From contig JAIEQI010000192.1 of the NCBI GenBank assembly GCA_019747875.1, positions 1 through 36,881 of the forward strand: a stretch of 36,881 nucleotides of DNA, read 5' to 3'. Below, one piece after another: positions 23,348-32,023 of this stretch. The notes under the pieces were generated by a model that saw only the letters and a program-made list of their open reading frames with translations, had not been told where the DNA came from and made no database searches. This stretch comes from Candidatus Obscuribacterales bacterium (GTDB lineage: Bacteria > Cyanobacteriota > Vampirovibrionia > Obscuribacterales > Obscuribacteraceae). The position numbers and the translations under genes are program-made. Each line of letters starts with the position of its first letter. Position 1 is the first letter of the stretch.

Positions 23348-25897
23348 ATGCATTTTAATCAAAAGCTTTCTCTGGGTATGCTCATCTGCCTGCTCGTCTC
23401 TTCATTGGGCAATGCTTATGCTCAAACGCCGCCAGATGAAAATGCGGCTGACGAGCATCTCAACAGCTCCGACAAAAACTTCCTCAATGAAATTGACAGG
23501 ATTTACCGGGATTCTCGTCACGTAGACACATTCGCTCAATTATCTAAGCCATGGCGCCCTAATCCGACGGTTTCAGGAAAGTCCAGTTTTACAAAGGCCA
23601 AGGAAGCGGAAGACAGTGGCAGATATTTGGCGGCGTGCGCGGACTACCTTGTGGGTATTCGCGACACAATCAATTCGAAAGGACCTGTGTCGATATCGGC
23701 TCCTTTGGAGTCTATATCTCAGATAATTAAAAAGCTGGACAAGGATTCACAACGTATGGTCTGCAAGTCCATGATCGATGTGGCCATAGACAGCAAACGA
23801 TATAGTTTCGCGAGAGAACACAATAAGGAACTGGTAACCATTTTGCAGCTCGCGCTTGCGATTAAGGATGCACTGCGTGATCACGATGAGCAACTGGTAT
23901 CAGTTCTCATGGAACTGGCAATGTTAGAAGCTGCTGAGAAGAACTATCAGCCGGCGATAGATTATTACAAACGAGCCCTGGCTTTGATTCTTGAAACAAA
24001 GCCCGAAGATGATGGAAAGCTGATGAGCTGCGTCAATGGGCTGAGCGCCATTTATAGCAGTCAGCAAAATCAAAATCAAACCGAGATAATGCTGAAAAAC
24101 TTGATTTCATCGCTTGAGGCGGGGCAAGGAGATAGTAGCAATTCGTTAGCGCGAGTTCCTTATCTCTTGCGTTTGTACACAGTGTATAAGCATGCTGGCA
24201 AGCTGACGCAAGCAGCTCAAGTTGCGGACAAGGTTATTTCTATCGTTGAGGAGTACTCTTTCAACCCGTTATTGAAGTCTGACAGCAGGTTAGCCAGTTC
24301 TGTAGCCGAGCAGATGAAGATTAGCTCGCACGGCTTTGGATTTAACCCCAGTGTACAGGAAGATGACGAACGCTTACAGAAATGCGGATTCAAGTTCAAA
24401 CTCAAAGTACAGGGATTCGGACCCTGGGTTGCATATGATCTGGCGAGTCTCGGACAGATGCTTTCTCGTGCCGGCAAACTTGATGAAGCGATGGCACTAT
24501 ACAAAATGTCTATTGCAACGGCTGAAGATCTAAATGACCAGCAGACCGCTGAGCTGTTGCAACAACGCTTGCTAAGTTTGTTGAACAATACCCCAAGGCA
24601 GGCGGAGAAAGCGCAACTGGAAGCAAAGCTGAAGCAGCGAAAAGATCAGAAAAATCAGGATGCTTATAGGGAAGCGATTCACCGTCTCTCGGAGAGCAAA
24701 GGAAAAGGAACTAGCGAGCAATCTTCAATAATCGATGCGTTACTCTCGGCGGCCTCCGCGGCGTTGGAAGTTGAGAAGAAATCGGAAGCCCGCAGCTATT
24801 TTGATGAGGCGATCGTGCTTTTGAAGAAGGCGCCATTGCCTACTGGATACCAGGATTCTTCATTGAGCCAGCTCTGGAGAGTGGCTCGTTCATACCTTGC
24901 GCATGCTGAGAACAAAGAGGATGAGCATGTGGTTTATGTAGTAGCTGAGCTTGACGAGCAGCGACACGCAAGCAACAACCGCAGTCATTATTACTCGTCC
25001 ATGGATCTTTCGACTATTATCAGATACTTTCTTGATAAGCAGAAGTCCCTGGAAGCAGAGGATTTCGTCAAGTACGTAATCGACCTGCGCAAGCATTATC
25101 GTCCGACGGATATCGAGTCACTTTTGGAAGCTTATTATCAACTCCGGATGGTTTACAATTTTCCCAATTTCCAGACAACTAACAAACTCACCGATACTCT
25201 TTCTGAATTGGTGAAGCTGAACGAGATGAAATATGGAGCCAATAATATTCGCGCGCTAAATGAAAGGACGGCTCTGGCGCTCTTGCTCGTCCGGCAGAAC
25301 AAGCCAGAACTTGTCGATAAAACCCTTCTGCCTGTGTTGGCACATTTGCACCAGCTCTCAGTTAAGGGCAAGGAACGCACGGTATTGGAAACCAATGAAA
25401 TGAACCAGTTGACTCCAAATCTAAGTCAGGTCGCAGACGCCTATCTTATTTCCGGCAACATGCCGCAAGCTGAAAAGTATACCCGGCAAGCCTTAGAAGT
25501 GGCACTGGTTGATGAGTATCATACCGGATTGAGCTCAGACAGAATCGTCAGAAACCTGCTGAACGCTGGGCAGTTTTTGAAAGCATCCGAGTTCATCCTA
25601 TTGCGCCTCGCTGTTAGAGAGCGAAGTTTTGGAGCGAACAGCTTTGAGGTAGCACAGCAGCGTCTGCAACTCAGCGAGGTTTATTTCAAATACTCCAGGC
25701 AGCTTTCCATGCAAGGAAAAAAGACCATAGCCAAAGAATGGTTTGATAAGTCAGAACTGGCTTTCAAGCAAGCGTTGTCCGCAATTGAATCTAGCCAGGG
25801 AGCAGATAGCGTCGCGGCTAAGGATGCTATTAAAAAGCGCGAATTGATGCTGAACCCAGTTCAGCCAGATGTTCAATCCGGTGATGACGTGACATAA
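23348..25897 (+). CDS. large secreted TPR-repeat protein
   Basis: An 849-residue exported protein with signal peptide 1-25 (AYA/QT). The body is all alpha-helical with many TPR-like units (for example LMELAMLEAAEKNYQPAIDY, AYDLASLGQMLSRAGKLDEA, VADAYLISGNMPQAEKYTRQ) separated by longer non-TPR helices. No enzymatic motif is visible. ATG 23348 is chosen because GAGGAG (23336-23341) is 6 bases upstream; an in-frame TTG at 23315 is unlikely. TATAAG near 23301 may be a -10. A large periplasmic scaffold is inferred. It belongs to a set of secreted TPR proteins in this window. Confidence 0.8.
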   Translation: MHFNQKLSLGMLICLLVSSLGNAYAQTPPDENAADEHLNSSDKNFLNEIDRIYRDSRHVDTFAQLSKPWRPNPTVSGKSSFTKAKEAEDSGRYLAACADYLVGIRDTINSKGPVSISAPLESISQIIKKLDKDSQRMVCKSMIDVAIDSKRYSFAREHNKELVTILQLALAIKDALRDHDEQLVSVLMELAMLEAAEKNYQPAIDYYKRALALILETKPEDDGKLMSCVNGLSAIYSSQQNQNQTEIMLKNLISSLEAGQGDSSNSLARVPYLLRLYTVYKHAGKLTQAAQVADKVISIVEEYSFNPLLKSDSRLASSVAEQMKISSHGFGFNPSVQEDDERLQKCGFKFKLKVQGFGPWVAYDLASLGQMLSRAGKLDEAMALYKMSIATAEDLNDQQTAELLQQRLLSLLNNTPRQAEKAQLEAKLKQRKDQKNQDAYREAIHRLSESKGKGTSEQSSIIDALLSAASAALEVEKKSEARSYFDEAIVLLKKAPLPTGYQDSSLSQLWRVARSYLAHAENKEDEHVVYVVAELDEQRHASNNRSHYYSSMDLSTIIRYFLDKQKSLEAEDFVKYVIDLRKHYRPTDIESLLEAYYQLRMVYNFPNFQTTNKLTDTLSELVKLNEMKYGANNIRALNERTALALLLVRQNKPELVDKTLLPVLAHLHQLSVKGKERTVLETNEMNQLTPNLSQVADAYLISGNMPQAEKYTRQALEVALVDEYHTGLSSDRIVRNLLNAGQFLKASEFILLRLAVRERSFGANSFEVAQQRLQLSEVYFKYSRQLSMQGKKTIAKEWFDKSELAFKQALSAIESSQGADSVAAKDAIKKRELMLNPVQPDVQSGDDVT

Positions 25898-25928
25898 ATA
25901 GACCCTGCTGGGAACTGCAAATGAGCCC

Positions 25929-26507
25929 CTAGGCTCTGAGTGGCTTTATTCTCTGCAGCTTTTGAAGGAATGTTGGTTCAACCAGGCAGACGCCATCTTC
26001 ACAAGTTGCGTGGGCTACTTCTTCTAGCTTGTTGCGATCTTGGGGTGACAAATTTGTTAGCCCATGGTCGCCTTTCTTTATTGCAAGATTTAGAATTTGT
26101 TGCGCGATGCGCGGATCGAGCCAAACAGCTCCGATCTTCACTGTTCTCATTGCAAGATCTAGGCTATCTCTGAAGCCTGCTTTAAAAACATATCCGTCGG
26201 CACCGGCGTTGAACGCAGCTAGGATGCTTGCTTCGTCTTCATAGTTTGTCAGCATCAAAACTTTGGTGTCCGGAGACATCGCCTTAATTCTGTTAGCTGC
26301 ATCGATACCATTCATTCCAGGAAGTCCGATATCGAGCAACGCTATCGATGGTCTCAGTTTCTGAATTTGCTGGACCCCTAACTCGGCTGTTTCTGCTTCG
26401 CCGATTACTTCAATATCTGCGCTGTGTTTGCCAAGAAAAAATCTTAGAGCCTTCCGCGTTACCGGCTCGTCCTCGACAATGTATACGCTCATACATTTTG
26501 TAGTCAT
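25929..26507 (-). CDS. NarL-like response regulator with degenerate output domain
   Basis: A 192-residue protein. The receiver is about 5-125, with D59 as phospho-acceptor (LLDIGLPGMNG), T87 (MLTNYED) and K109 (FKAG). It is closest in style to NarL/FixJ receivers. After the linker it begins like a LuxR-type HTH (LSPQDRNKLEEVAHATCEDG, 153-172). The following helix-turn-helix consensus is missing, and the protein ends early with LEPTF-type sequence and basic KLQRIKPLRA. Two cysteines (C169, C174) lie in the altered part. DNA binding is doubtful; it may work by protein contact or be a worn output domain. M6 is an alternative start. No kinase is adjacent. Confidence 0.8.
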   Translation of the reverse strand: MTTKCMSVYIVEDEPVTRKALRFFLGKHSADIEVIGEAETAELGVQQIQKLRPSIALLDIGLPGMNGIDAANRIKAMSPDTKVLMLTNYEDEASILAAFNAGADGYVFKAGFRDSLDLAMRTVKIGAVWLDPRIAQQILNLAIKKGDHGLTNLSPQDRNKLEEVAHATCEDGVCLVEPTFLQKLQRIKPLRA

Positions 26508-26697
26508 ATTCTTTTTCAGTTAATTGGTGGCGCCAATTCAAATTCTAAAGGAGGATCTGCAGAAAGGACGGTATATTTTACCTTTTGATTCTTCGATTAT
26601 TCGATGCAAGTCGGGTTACCGCAATAGACTAGTATTGTCATTAAAATCCGAGATCGACCAAATTAGGATATTGTAGTCTCATTTCTTTCTGCTTTTC

Positions 26698-29088
26698 ATG
26701 GGCTCTGCAAGTGAAAACTTACCGTCTCCAAAGAGGCGCATTCTTCGCGGATTAAAACTGAATTTCTGGATGATTTTGAATCCTTCGGTGTCCTTTATGG
26801 TAGCTGTAAGAAGCCCTGAACGCAATGTCCGACCTAGGTCCCAGTCTTCTGAAAATCGACGGGGGCTGATATTTGCCGTGCTTGGATTGTTCGTTGCTGC
26901 CCTTATTACGTATTCGATTCAGCTTTTCAATCAGCCCCCGATCAAGAAAACGATTAATGCCAACTTCAATGTTGTAATAAATGATCCCCATTTGCGCAAG
27001 CTGACCAATGCTGTTTCTGAAGTTGATTTAGTGGCTACAGGACTATTTAACGAAGGAAGCTACCTTGTCAGTAAAAATCTCATTAGCATTCCTGAGAAAA
27101 CCAGTTTCCGACTAAGTCTATCTCTGCCGATCTCCGATCCCAATCTAATTACAACGCGAAACGCAGTCGGTTTCTTGTGGACTTCGCAGCCTATCCGCAT
27201 TAATGGCGCTGTCATTCCGCAAAGAATCATGATTCGTAAGGGACTATTGAGCGCTGAGATGGATCTTGCTCAATCGCTGGCGGCGTTTCTGTTCAATTCC
27301 GTCCAGATCGATCCTGGTGGAGAGCTCGGAGCTGTGGTGGACAAAATTCACATAGAACAGGCCAGGCTGAATCTCAGGGACAACGCCGTTTTATCGGTCG
27401 ACCGAAAGGTTCTACGAGTAAGACAAGGGTCGGCTATCTCAGTAACAAATTTGCATATCGACGAAAAATTTGATTATGCGGGCAAATGCGTGGCTACACT
27501 CAGATTCGCCCCTGCTTGTGCCTGGATCGGCGAGAAAGTGGATTGCCGCTTTGATGGCGGGCATGGTCGTATCGGACTGAACATAAGGAAGCAGGGTGGC
27601 TTAATTGAGCTGAGTAAAGACCCTTCCGCTCCTGTTTCCCAACGCCTTAGTCTGCAGAACTGCGTATTTAGTTTTGGAAAGAACAAGCGCTCTAAGTCAC
27701 GAAGTAATCAGTGCATAATGAGTATCAAAGAATTCAATTGGAAACATGTTATAGGGCAAAGGAATGCCTTTATGCATTTTGTCGGCAATATGAATTTTTT
27801 GGGATCACTTCTCGATTTGCGAACTGATATACACCGAACCATAGCAAACTTTCCGGGACTGGTGCCTTGTCAGCTCACTGTCGACATTAATAAAAATGGG
27901 CGCGAAACACATTTTTCGACAATCGGTAATGTTATTGCGTCAGATGGTCGAATAACGGTTGAGAAGCAGGATTCGCTGTTGAATATGGACCTGGGCAAGA
28001 CCGTCCTCGGTCCGGTTGAGTTTGACAGATTTGGCGCCTTACATTTCAGGCTTAAGAAAGGAAAATCGGATTTCAAAAGACTTGAATGGACAAACAGCAA
28101 ACACAATTTGTCCGTAACAGCACAAGACGGCGAGTCACAATTTATCTTGCCGACTGATATGTTTGTAGACAAGGAACAAGAGCATGAAAAGACGCGCTTG
28201 CGGATGCCGCTTGTTTTGGATATCGCAAATGCACAGTTGCAGTTTGATAAAACCCATGCTTTTGTGCGCAATTTGAAGGGAAGCCTATTTGCTGATGTTG
28301 GTCCTAGTATAAAACTAGCGAGTCGCATGAATCTTACGCTGCCAAATTGGAATTTTCTTGATGGACACCAGGCAAACATTTCGGTAGGGCAGCTTCAGTT
28401 TGAATCAGGAGACAGTGATAGCCAAATTTCTCTTGAGAATTGCTCGGTAACAATTCCATCGAGAGCTTTAACGGCTGCAATCTGCAAGAAGCTGCCCTCT
28501 AAGATGAATTTTGACCTCGATAAGAAACTAAGTCGGCAGAAAAGATGGCGTTATAAAAATGCCATTGCTGATCGTTTGGAGGTAACGAATCTGACGGTAA
28601 GGGACATCGATTATCTCAGGGATAATCGCCTGAAGTTTTCTGCCAGCGCTGATATGAATGTGACTGGTACTGTTGAGAAAGGCAGTTTGCTTGCCATCCT
28701 CAACAAGAGCGCAAAGCCACATTGGGAAACCAGACCATGGCGTGTTGCCGGTCACGTCCTTGGGCAAGGACTGATAAGTTATAAAACAAGTTCTCAAAAC
28801 AAGAAGGGACTTGATTATCACATTGAAATGAAATTGCCAGCTCCTGATGATATTGAACTGGATTGGAGTAAAGTGTCTTCCGGATTCATCGGTCGTATTG
28901 AAGATCGAATTATCGAGAGGGATTTGAAGGAAAGGGATTTTCCGATCAGTCATAGTGGATTCCTGCCGCTCTTCAAGGCTTCAGACAACATTCTTCTTCA
29001 AGAGCAGAATGTGACGAATGTAGCCATCCACACGAATGCAGGCGGCGCAAAGGTCACATTTTCAGCCAGAGCAAAGCTTGATCAATGA
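26698..29088 (+). CDS. large membrane-anchored beta-rich protein of unknown function
   Basis: A 796-residue protein with a basic N-terminus, one transmembrane helix (about 55-77) and about 715 residues outside the membrane. The latter is beta-rich with alternating hydrophobic residues (for example LSLQNCVFSFGKN, ISLENCSVTIPS). The layout, one N-terminal anchor plus a long beta-rich body, recalls AsmA/YhdP-type lipid-transfer proteins, but I see no diagnostic motif, so this is only an idea. ATG 26698 has no good ribosome site. M25 (26770) or M34 (26797) would keep the membrane helix and remain possible. A clear intrinsic terminator follows at 29108-29135. Confidence 0.68.
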   Translation: MGSASENLPSPKRRILRGLKLNFWMILNPSVSFMVAVRSPERNVRPRSQSSENRRGLIFAVLGLFVAALITYSIQLFNQPPIKKTINANFNVVINDPHLRKLTNAVSEVDLVATGLFNEGSYLVSKNLISIPEKTSFRLSLSLPISDPNLITTRNAVGFLWTSQPIRINGAVIPQRIMIRKGLLSAEMDLAQSLAAFLFNSVQIDPGGELGAVVDKIHIEQARLNLRDNAVLSVDRKVLRVRQGSAISVTNLHIDEKFDYAGKCVATLRFAPACAWIGEKVDCRFDGGHGRIGLNIRKQGGLIELSKDPSAPVSQRLSLQNCVFSFGKNKRSKSRSNQCIMSIKEFNWKHVIGQRNAFMHFVGNMNFLGSLLDLRTDIHRTIANFPGLVPCQLTVDINKNGRETHFSTIGNVIASDGRITVEKQDSLLNMDLGKTVLGPVEFDRFGALHFRLKKGKSDFKRLEWTNSKHNLSVTAQDGESQFILPTDMFVDKEQEHEKTRLRMPLVLDIANAQLQFDKTHAFVRNLKGSLFADVGPSIKLASRMNLTLPNWNFLDGHQANISVGQLQFESGDSDSQISLENCSVTIPSRALTAAICKKLPSKMNFDLDKKLSRQKRWRYKNAIADRLEVTNLTVRDIDYLRDNRLKFSASADMNVTGTVEKGSLLAILNKSAKPHWETRPWRVAGHVLGQGLISYKTSSQNKKGLDYHIEMKLPAPDDIELDWSKVSSGFIGRIEDRIIERDLKERDFPISHSGFLPLFKASDNILLQEQNVTNVAIHTNAGGAKVTFSARAKLDQ

Positions 29089-29107
29089 ATGAATACAAGC
29101 GAAAAGG

Positions 29108-29135
29108 AAAGAGGCAAGAATCACTTGCCTCTTTT
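29108..29135. terminator. bidirectional intrinsic terminator
   Basis: AAAGAGGCAAG (29108-29118), five-base loop, CTTGCCTCTTT (29124-29134): an 11-bp perfect stem. The T-rich tail is short on the plus strand and CTTTCCTTTTC on the minus strand. It sits between the convergent ends of the large membrane protein (plus) and the hemerythrin gene (minus), serving both. Confidence 0.8.
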
Positions 29136-29159
29136 GGGTTGAACTCGTTTTATCTTGCT

Positions 29160-29681
29160 CTAGGCGCCGGCGTCCGGATGAATTTCCGGCTGCTTTTGAT
29201 TGCGAGGCACTTCCATGGTATCCTCGGTAATTTTCTTGCCTGTCATTTCATCTCTGGCATGGCAAAGGTCGCTACCAAGCTGCTTCATATCAAGTCCGGC
29301 ATCTTCGGCCTTTGGCAGAATTTTGCATTCGGTTTGTTCGATATGATGTTCAACGCATTTCTTTAGCTCGCTCATCTTTTGGTCGTATTCTTTTTTGTCT
29401 TGATCTGCCATTAAACGCTGAAGTTGATCAATGATCATCTTGATCTCATCGTTTTGTTTGATGGAGTCATCCAAAAGCTTCTTAGCTTTTCCTTCTTTCT
29501 CCAAAGCGGGGAAGAAAACCTGTTCTTCGAGCATCATGTGAATGTGCAATTCCATTGCCAAGTTCTGAACTACGTCTTCCTTGTCCATGGAGTCGTCAGT
29601 CTTCTCATATTCCCGCAAGAGACTGCTGAGTTTTTTATGCTCATGAACCAAAAGTTTATGAGCTGATGTTTCATTTTTCAT
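29160..29681 (-). CDS. hemerythrin HHE-domain protein
   Basis: A 173-residue protein with an HHE cation-binding four-helix fold: H15 (LLVHEHKKLSSLL), H46/H48 and E52 (MELHIHMMLEEQVFFPAL), H112/H113 with E115 or E118 (EHHIEQTECKILP). These are the usual di-iron ligands. Such proteins bind oxygen, nitric oxide or iron, often in stress or redox defence. A Cys is at 119 and another at 140. ATG 29681 is chosen since GAGGAAG is 6 bases upstream. The frame extends much further upstream (to 29894) but that part overlaps the next gene and has no start site. It opens a stress-type gene group. Confidence 0.88.
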   Translation of the reverse strand: MKNETSAHKLLVHEHKKLSSLLREYEKTDDSMDKEDVVQNLAMELHIHMMLEEQVFFPALEKEGKAKKLLDDSIKQNDEIKMIIDQLQRLMADQDKKEYDQKMSELKKCVEHHIEQTECKILPKAEDAGLDMKQLGSDLCHARDEMTGKKITEDTMEVPRNQKQPEIHPDAGA

Positions 29682-29740
29682 TCTATCTTCCTCATTCGGT
29701 CTTCTTTCCATGCTTCTCAGATTCAGCAATTTGATCTGAT

Positions 29741-29980
29741 TTATGAGGCCTCTTTGTAGACTCGCCGGTGATGTTGGAACACCGTGTCTACAGAGACTTC
29801 CAGCGAGCGCATCGCTTTTAGTCCAGGCCAAATAACGGCTTTCATTTCTTCTAGTTGATATTTGCCGATCAATCCTTTGTCGTAATTGCGGCAAACTTCT
29901 TCCCAGAGCTCAAACAATTCTTTTGAAGAGTGGCTATTTCTAGCTAAATGTTGGTATTCGATCAAATCAAATGTACTCAT
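29741..29980 (-). CDS. small conserved-looking protein of unknown function
   Basis: A 79-residue protein with no family recognised. It is mostly helical and contains SSKELFELWEEVCRNYD, LIGKYQLEEMKAVIWPGLKAM and a terminal VDTVFQHHRRVYKEAS. ATG 29980 has GAGGAAA about 8 bases upstream; an in-frame TTG at 29998 is less likely. It is 59 bases upstream of the hemerythrin gene and on the same strand, so the two may form a transcript. It may be a soluble stress-associated protein; that is inference from neighbours only. Confidence 0.6.
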   Translation of the reverse strand: MSTFDLIEYQHLARNSHSSKELFELWEEVCRNYDKGLIGKYQLEEMKAVIWPGLKAMRSLEVSVDTVFQHHRRVYKEAS

Positions 29981-30020
29981 AACAAGGTTTCCTCGCAATT
30001 GCGATATTTAGTTGTATTCG

Positions 30021-30863
30021 TTAACTGGCAGTGCTTTCTGCGCCGCCATTAGATGCGGATGTACTAGCCGATTTTCTCGGGCGTCCCCGCTTTGTCCCGC
30101 TCTTTGAACTTGCGTTTGCTTTCTTCGAAGCGCGAGATTTTGTTGAACTAGCCGGAGATTTCTTTGTTTTGCTCCGGGTCGATGATGTCGCCGCCTTCTT
30201 AGTCGCTGTCTTTCTAGAAGAAGCTTTTGGTTTGGCTTTACTTCCCGATGAAGCTTTTGACTTTGCGCCGGCGCTGGACTTGCGCGTACCAGCTTTCCTC
30301 GTTGTTGATTTCTTTGTGGCAGACGACTTGCTGGCTGAGGAGCTCTTGCGAGTTGAACTCTTTCGTGAACTGCTCTTTTTTGCGCTCGTCTTAGTAGCAG
30401 ACTTTGTACCGGTGGATTTCTTTCTTCCAGCTGACTTTGCCGAAGATTTCTTCGCTGTGCCTTTTGCAGAATTGGATTTCTTGCGAGTGCTCGTAGCCGT
30501 TGTCTTCTTTCTGCCACTGGATTTCTTAGCGCCCGTCGTGCTGGATTTCTTTTTAGTACCAGTATTAGCGCGCTTGCCGGTAGCTTTCTTTGGACTTGCT
30601 TTCTTGCTTCCTGTGCTGCTTGCGCGTTTCTTTCTGGTTTTTGCTGCGCGCTTAGCCGAATCGCTACGACGCTCTTCCTTTTCGCCTTCTGAAAGATTGC
30701 TTTCGCCGTCTCCCTCAGCACCACCCGTTTGTTTATTCACGGTTGCCCAGGCTCTTTTCTCGGCTTCGTCTTCACTAACGCCTTTGTCTTCGTAGCTCTC
30801 TTCGATGTGTGCAGCCATTCGCTTTTGTTTGTCTGAATACTTTTCTTTGCTTCCTCTAGGCAT
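30021..30863 (-). CDS. histone H1-like basic protein with plasmid-stabilisation-type N-terminus
   Basis: A 280-residue protein. The N-terminal 45 residues (MPRGSKEKYSDKQKRMAAHI, EDEAEKRAWATVNKQTGG) match a small domain often annotated plasmid stabilisation protein. From about 64 on there is a long Lys/Ser/Ala/Thr/Arg tail of KKSS-, KSSTRKSS- and KKAT-type repeats, as in bacterial histone H1-like (Hc1/AlgP-style) proteins. It is expected to bind DNA and compact the nucleoid. It has AGGAG 8 bases before the ATG. Long open frames on the opposite strand and in a second minus frame have nonsense composition and are shadows of this repeat. It lies in the stress-type cluster. Confidence 0.83.
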   Translation of the reverse strand: MPRGSKEKYSDKQKRMAAHIEESYEDKGVSEDEAEKRAWATVNKQTGGAEGDGESNLSEGEKEERRSDSAKRAAKTRKKRASSTGSKKASPKKATGKRANTGTKKKSSTTGAKKSSGRKKTTATSTRKKSNSAKGTAKKSSAKSAGRKKSTGTKSATKTSAKKSSSRKSSTRKSSSASKSSATKKSTTRKAGTRKSSAGAKSKASSGSKAKPKASSRKTATKKAATSSTRSKTKKSPASSTKSRASKKANASSKSGTKRGRPRKSASTSASNGGAESTAS

Positions 30864-30952
30864 AACCTATCTCCTCATGAAATGTGTGTGGAGCATGGGA
30901 AGTAGCTTCTAAAATTCAAGTCGCATGGAGACTTCCACCCGTGCGACTGGTC

Positions 30953-31396
30953 TTATCGGTAATGGTCGGACGCTGACCAGTTAATGGTTTCTTTGCTTCC
31001 GAAGAAAGAACTAGGCAAAGTGTCGTGGGCACGCGCTGCCAGTGTCTCAAGACAATATCGCGCTAAATGCATCGGACTATAGAATCTCAAATCGTGATTT
31101 GAATCAACCCAAGCGATCTGGCTTCCAAGCTCATAGGGGATTAGTTGGATTCGGTAACCTACAAAAGGCCCATCAGGTCCGTAAGTCATATCTATTGCAA
31201 GCGGTTCTGGTTGCAATGCAAATCCACAAGACAATCCTTTATATGCAACCCAGCCGTCTTCGATGTCTTTCGTGCAGAAGCCATCGTGAAGGGTGCCGTC
31301 ATTATGCTCGTTTACTTCTCGAGCCAGTGATTTGATTTCCTGCTTCAACTGATCGAAAAAGGCATGAGCTCTTTCCAGTTGTTTTGAGTCAGACAT
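30953..31396 (-). CDS. hypothetical protein
   Basis: A 147-residue soluble protein with no family recognised. An N-terminal helix (LERAHAFFDQLKQEIKSLAREVNEHN) leads into a mixed alpha/beta part with GTLHDGFC, GWVAYKGLSCGFALQPE, GPFVGYRIQLIPYELG and LRFYSPMHLARYCLETLA. Start ATG 31396 has GGAGAAGG upstream. Not a frame shadow: residue use is protein-like and no other long frame overlaps. It lies next to the histone-like gene on the same strand with 89 bases between. Confidence 0.65.
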   Translation of the reverse strand: MSDSKQLERAHAFFDQLKQEIKSLAREVNEHNDGTLHDGFCTKDIEDGWVAYKGLSCGFALQPEPLAIDMTYGPDGPFVGYRIQLIPYELGSQIAWVDSNHDLRFYSPMHLARYCLETLAARAHDTLPSSFFGSKETINWSASDHYR

Positions 31397-31540
31397 ACAC
31401 CTTCTCCATTTTCAAGCGTGCTGTTGTACCTGAAGGAAGACTCTTAATCTAGTAATCGGTTCCCACGTTTGAATACAAGCTTGTTCGGAACGTTTTTAGT
31501 TTCTGAACTGTCTTCACTTTCAAAGGGAGGACGTTGAATT

Positions 31541-31819
31541 ATGGATACCAAACAGTGCCAGGAAGCAATTTATAAGATCGAGATGGAGCTGGATTTGCAT
31601 GATACGAAATTTGCAGACAATCCTGTGCACGCAAATTGTCGCACGCGCTTTTTGAATGTACTTGCATCATTGCGAAACGAGCTAGCAGATCAACTCATTC
31701 GTCCTCCGCAAGCAAATTCTCAGCACGAACTTAATTTCGAGCCGGATGATTTAGGACAAATCGATTTTCATCCCGGCCGAAATCTTTTCAATGATCGCAA
31801 ACCCAAGAAAATGCTTTAG
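31541..31819 (+). CDS. small hypothetical protein
   Basis: A 92-residue acidic-start, basic-end protein, no family recognised. It reads MDTKQCQEAIYKIEMELDL, then LNVLASLRNELADQLI, and ends DRKPKKML. GGGAGG lies about 10 bases before the ATG. Helical, soluble. A promoter is not obvious. It stands between two divergently and convergently oriented unknown genes in the stress-type cluster. Confidence 0.6.
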   Translation: MDTKQCQEAIYKIEMELDLHDTKFADNPVHANCRTRFLNVLASLRNELADQLIRPPQANSQHELNFEPDDLGQIDFHPGRNLFNDRKPKKML

Positions 31820-31912
31820 CGTGGGAACAATGATTATGCTCTAGCGTCAAATCTAAGCAGAAGACAACAGAGTTTGTTTCCCGCATGAAGAGGCGGGTAT
31901 GAGTTAAAAAAA

Positions 31913-31928
31913 AGAACAGGAATGTTCT
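31913..31928. promoter_or_regulatory. 16-bp palindrome upstream of the Pro-rich gene
   Basis: AGAACA, four bases, TGTTCT: perfect 6+4+6 inverted repeat. It has GAAC/GTTC halves but six bases between them, so it does not match the usual four-base SOS spacing. Another stem, CCCCTAC/GTAGGGG (about 31929-31958), follows. Either could be an operator or mRNA leader structure. An upstream CCCGC/GCGGG stem (31880-31897) is also present. Confidence 0.35.
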
Positions 31929-32023
31929 CCCCTACAATGCCTTGTGCAGACGTAGGGGTTCTTGCTTTTTGTGGCAACTTTGGCGAATTTGCTCCGTCTA
32001 TGACGCAAATCGGAGAACTGATC

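Noticed and set aside
26547..26554. Strong AAAGGAGG sequence in the gap before the large membrane protein.
   Set aside because: No usable start codon follows within a working distance on the plus strand.
29682..29894. N-terminal extension of the hemerythrin frame.
   Set aside because: It overlaps the small gene at 29741-29980, while a clear GAGGAAG site marks the ATG at 29681.
30031..30795. 254-codon plus-strand open frame opposite the histone-like gene, and a 238-codon minus-strand frame (30008-30724).
   Set aside because: Both come from the repetitive Lys/Ser/Arg-rich coding sequence of 30021-30863. They have odd composition and no ribosome site.
31913..31928. Possible SOS box (GAAC and GTTC halves).
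   Set aside because: The halves are six bases apart instead of four and no DNA-repair gene follows. Kept only as an unassigned palindrome.
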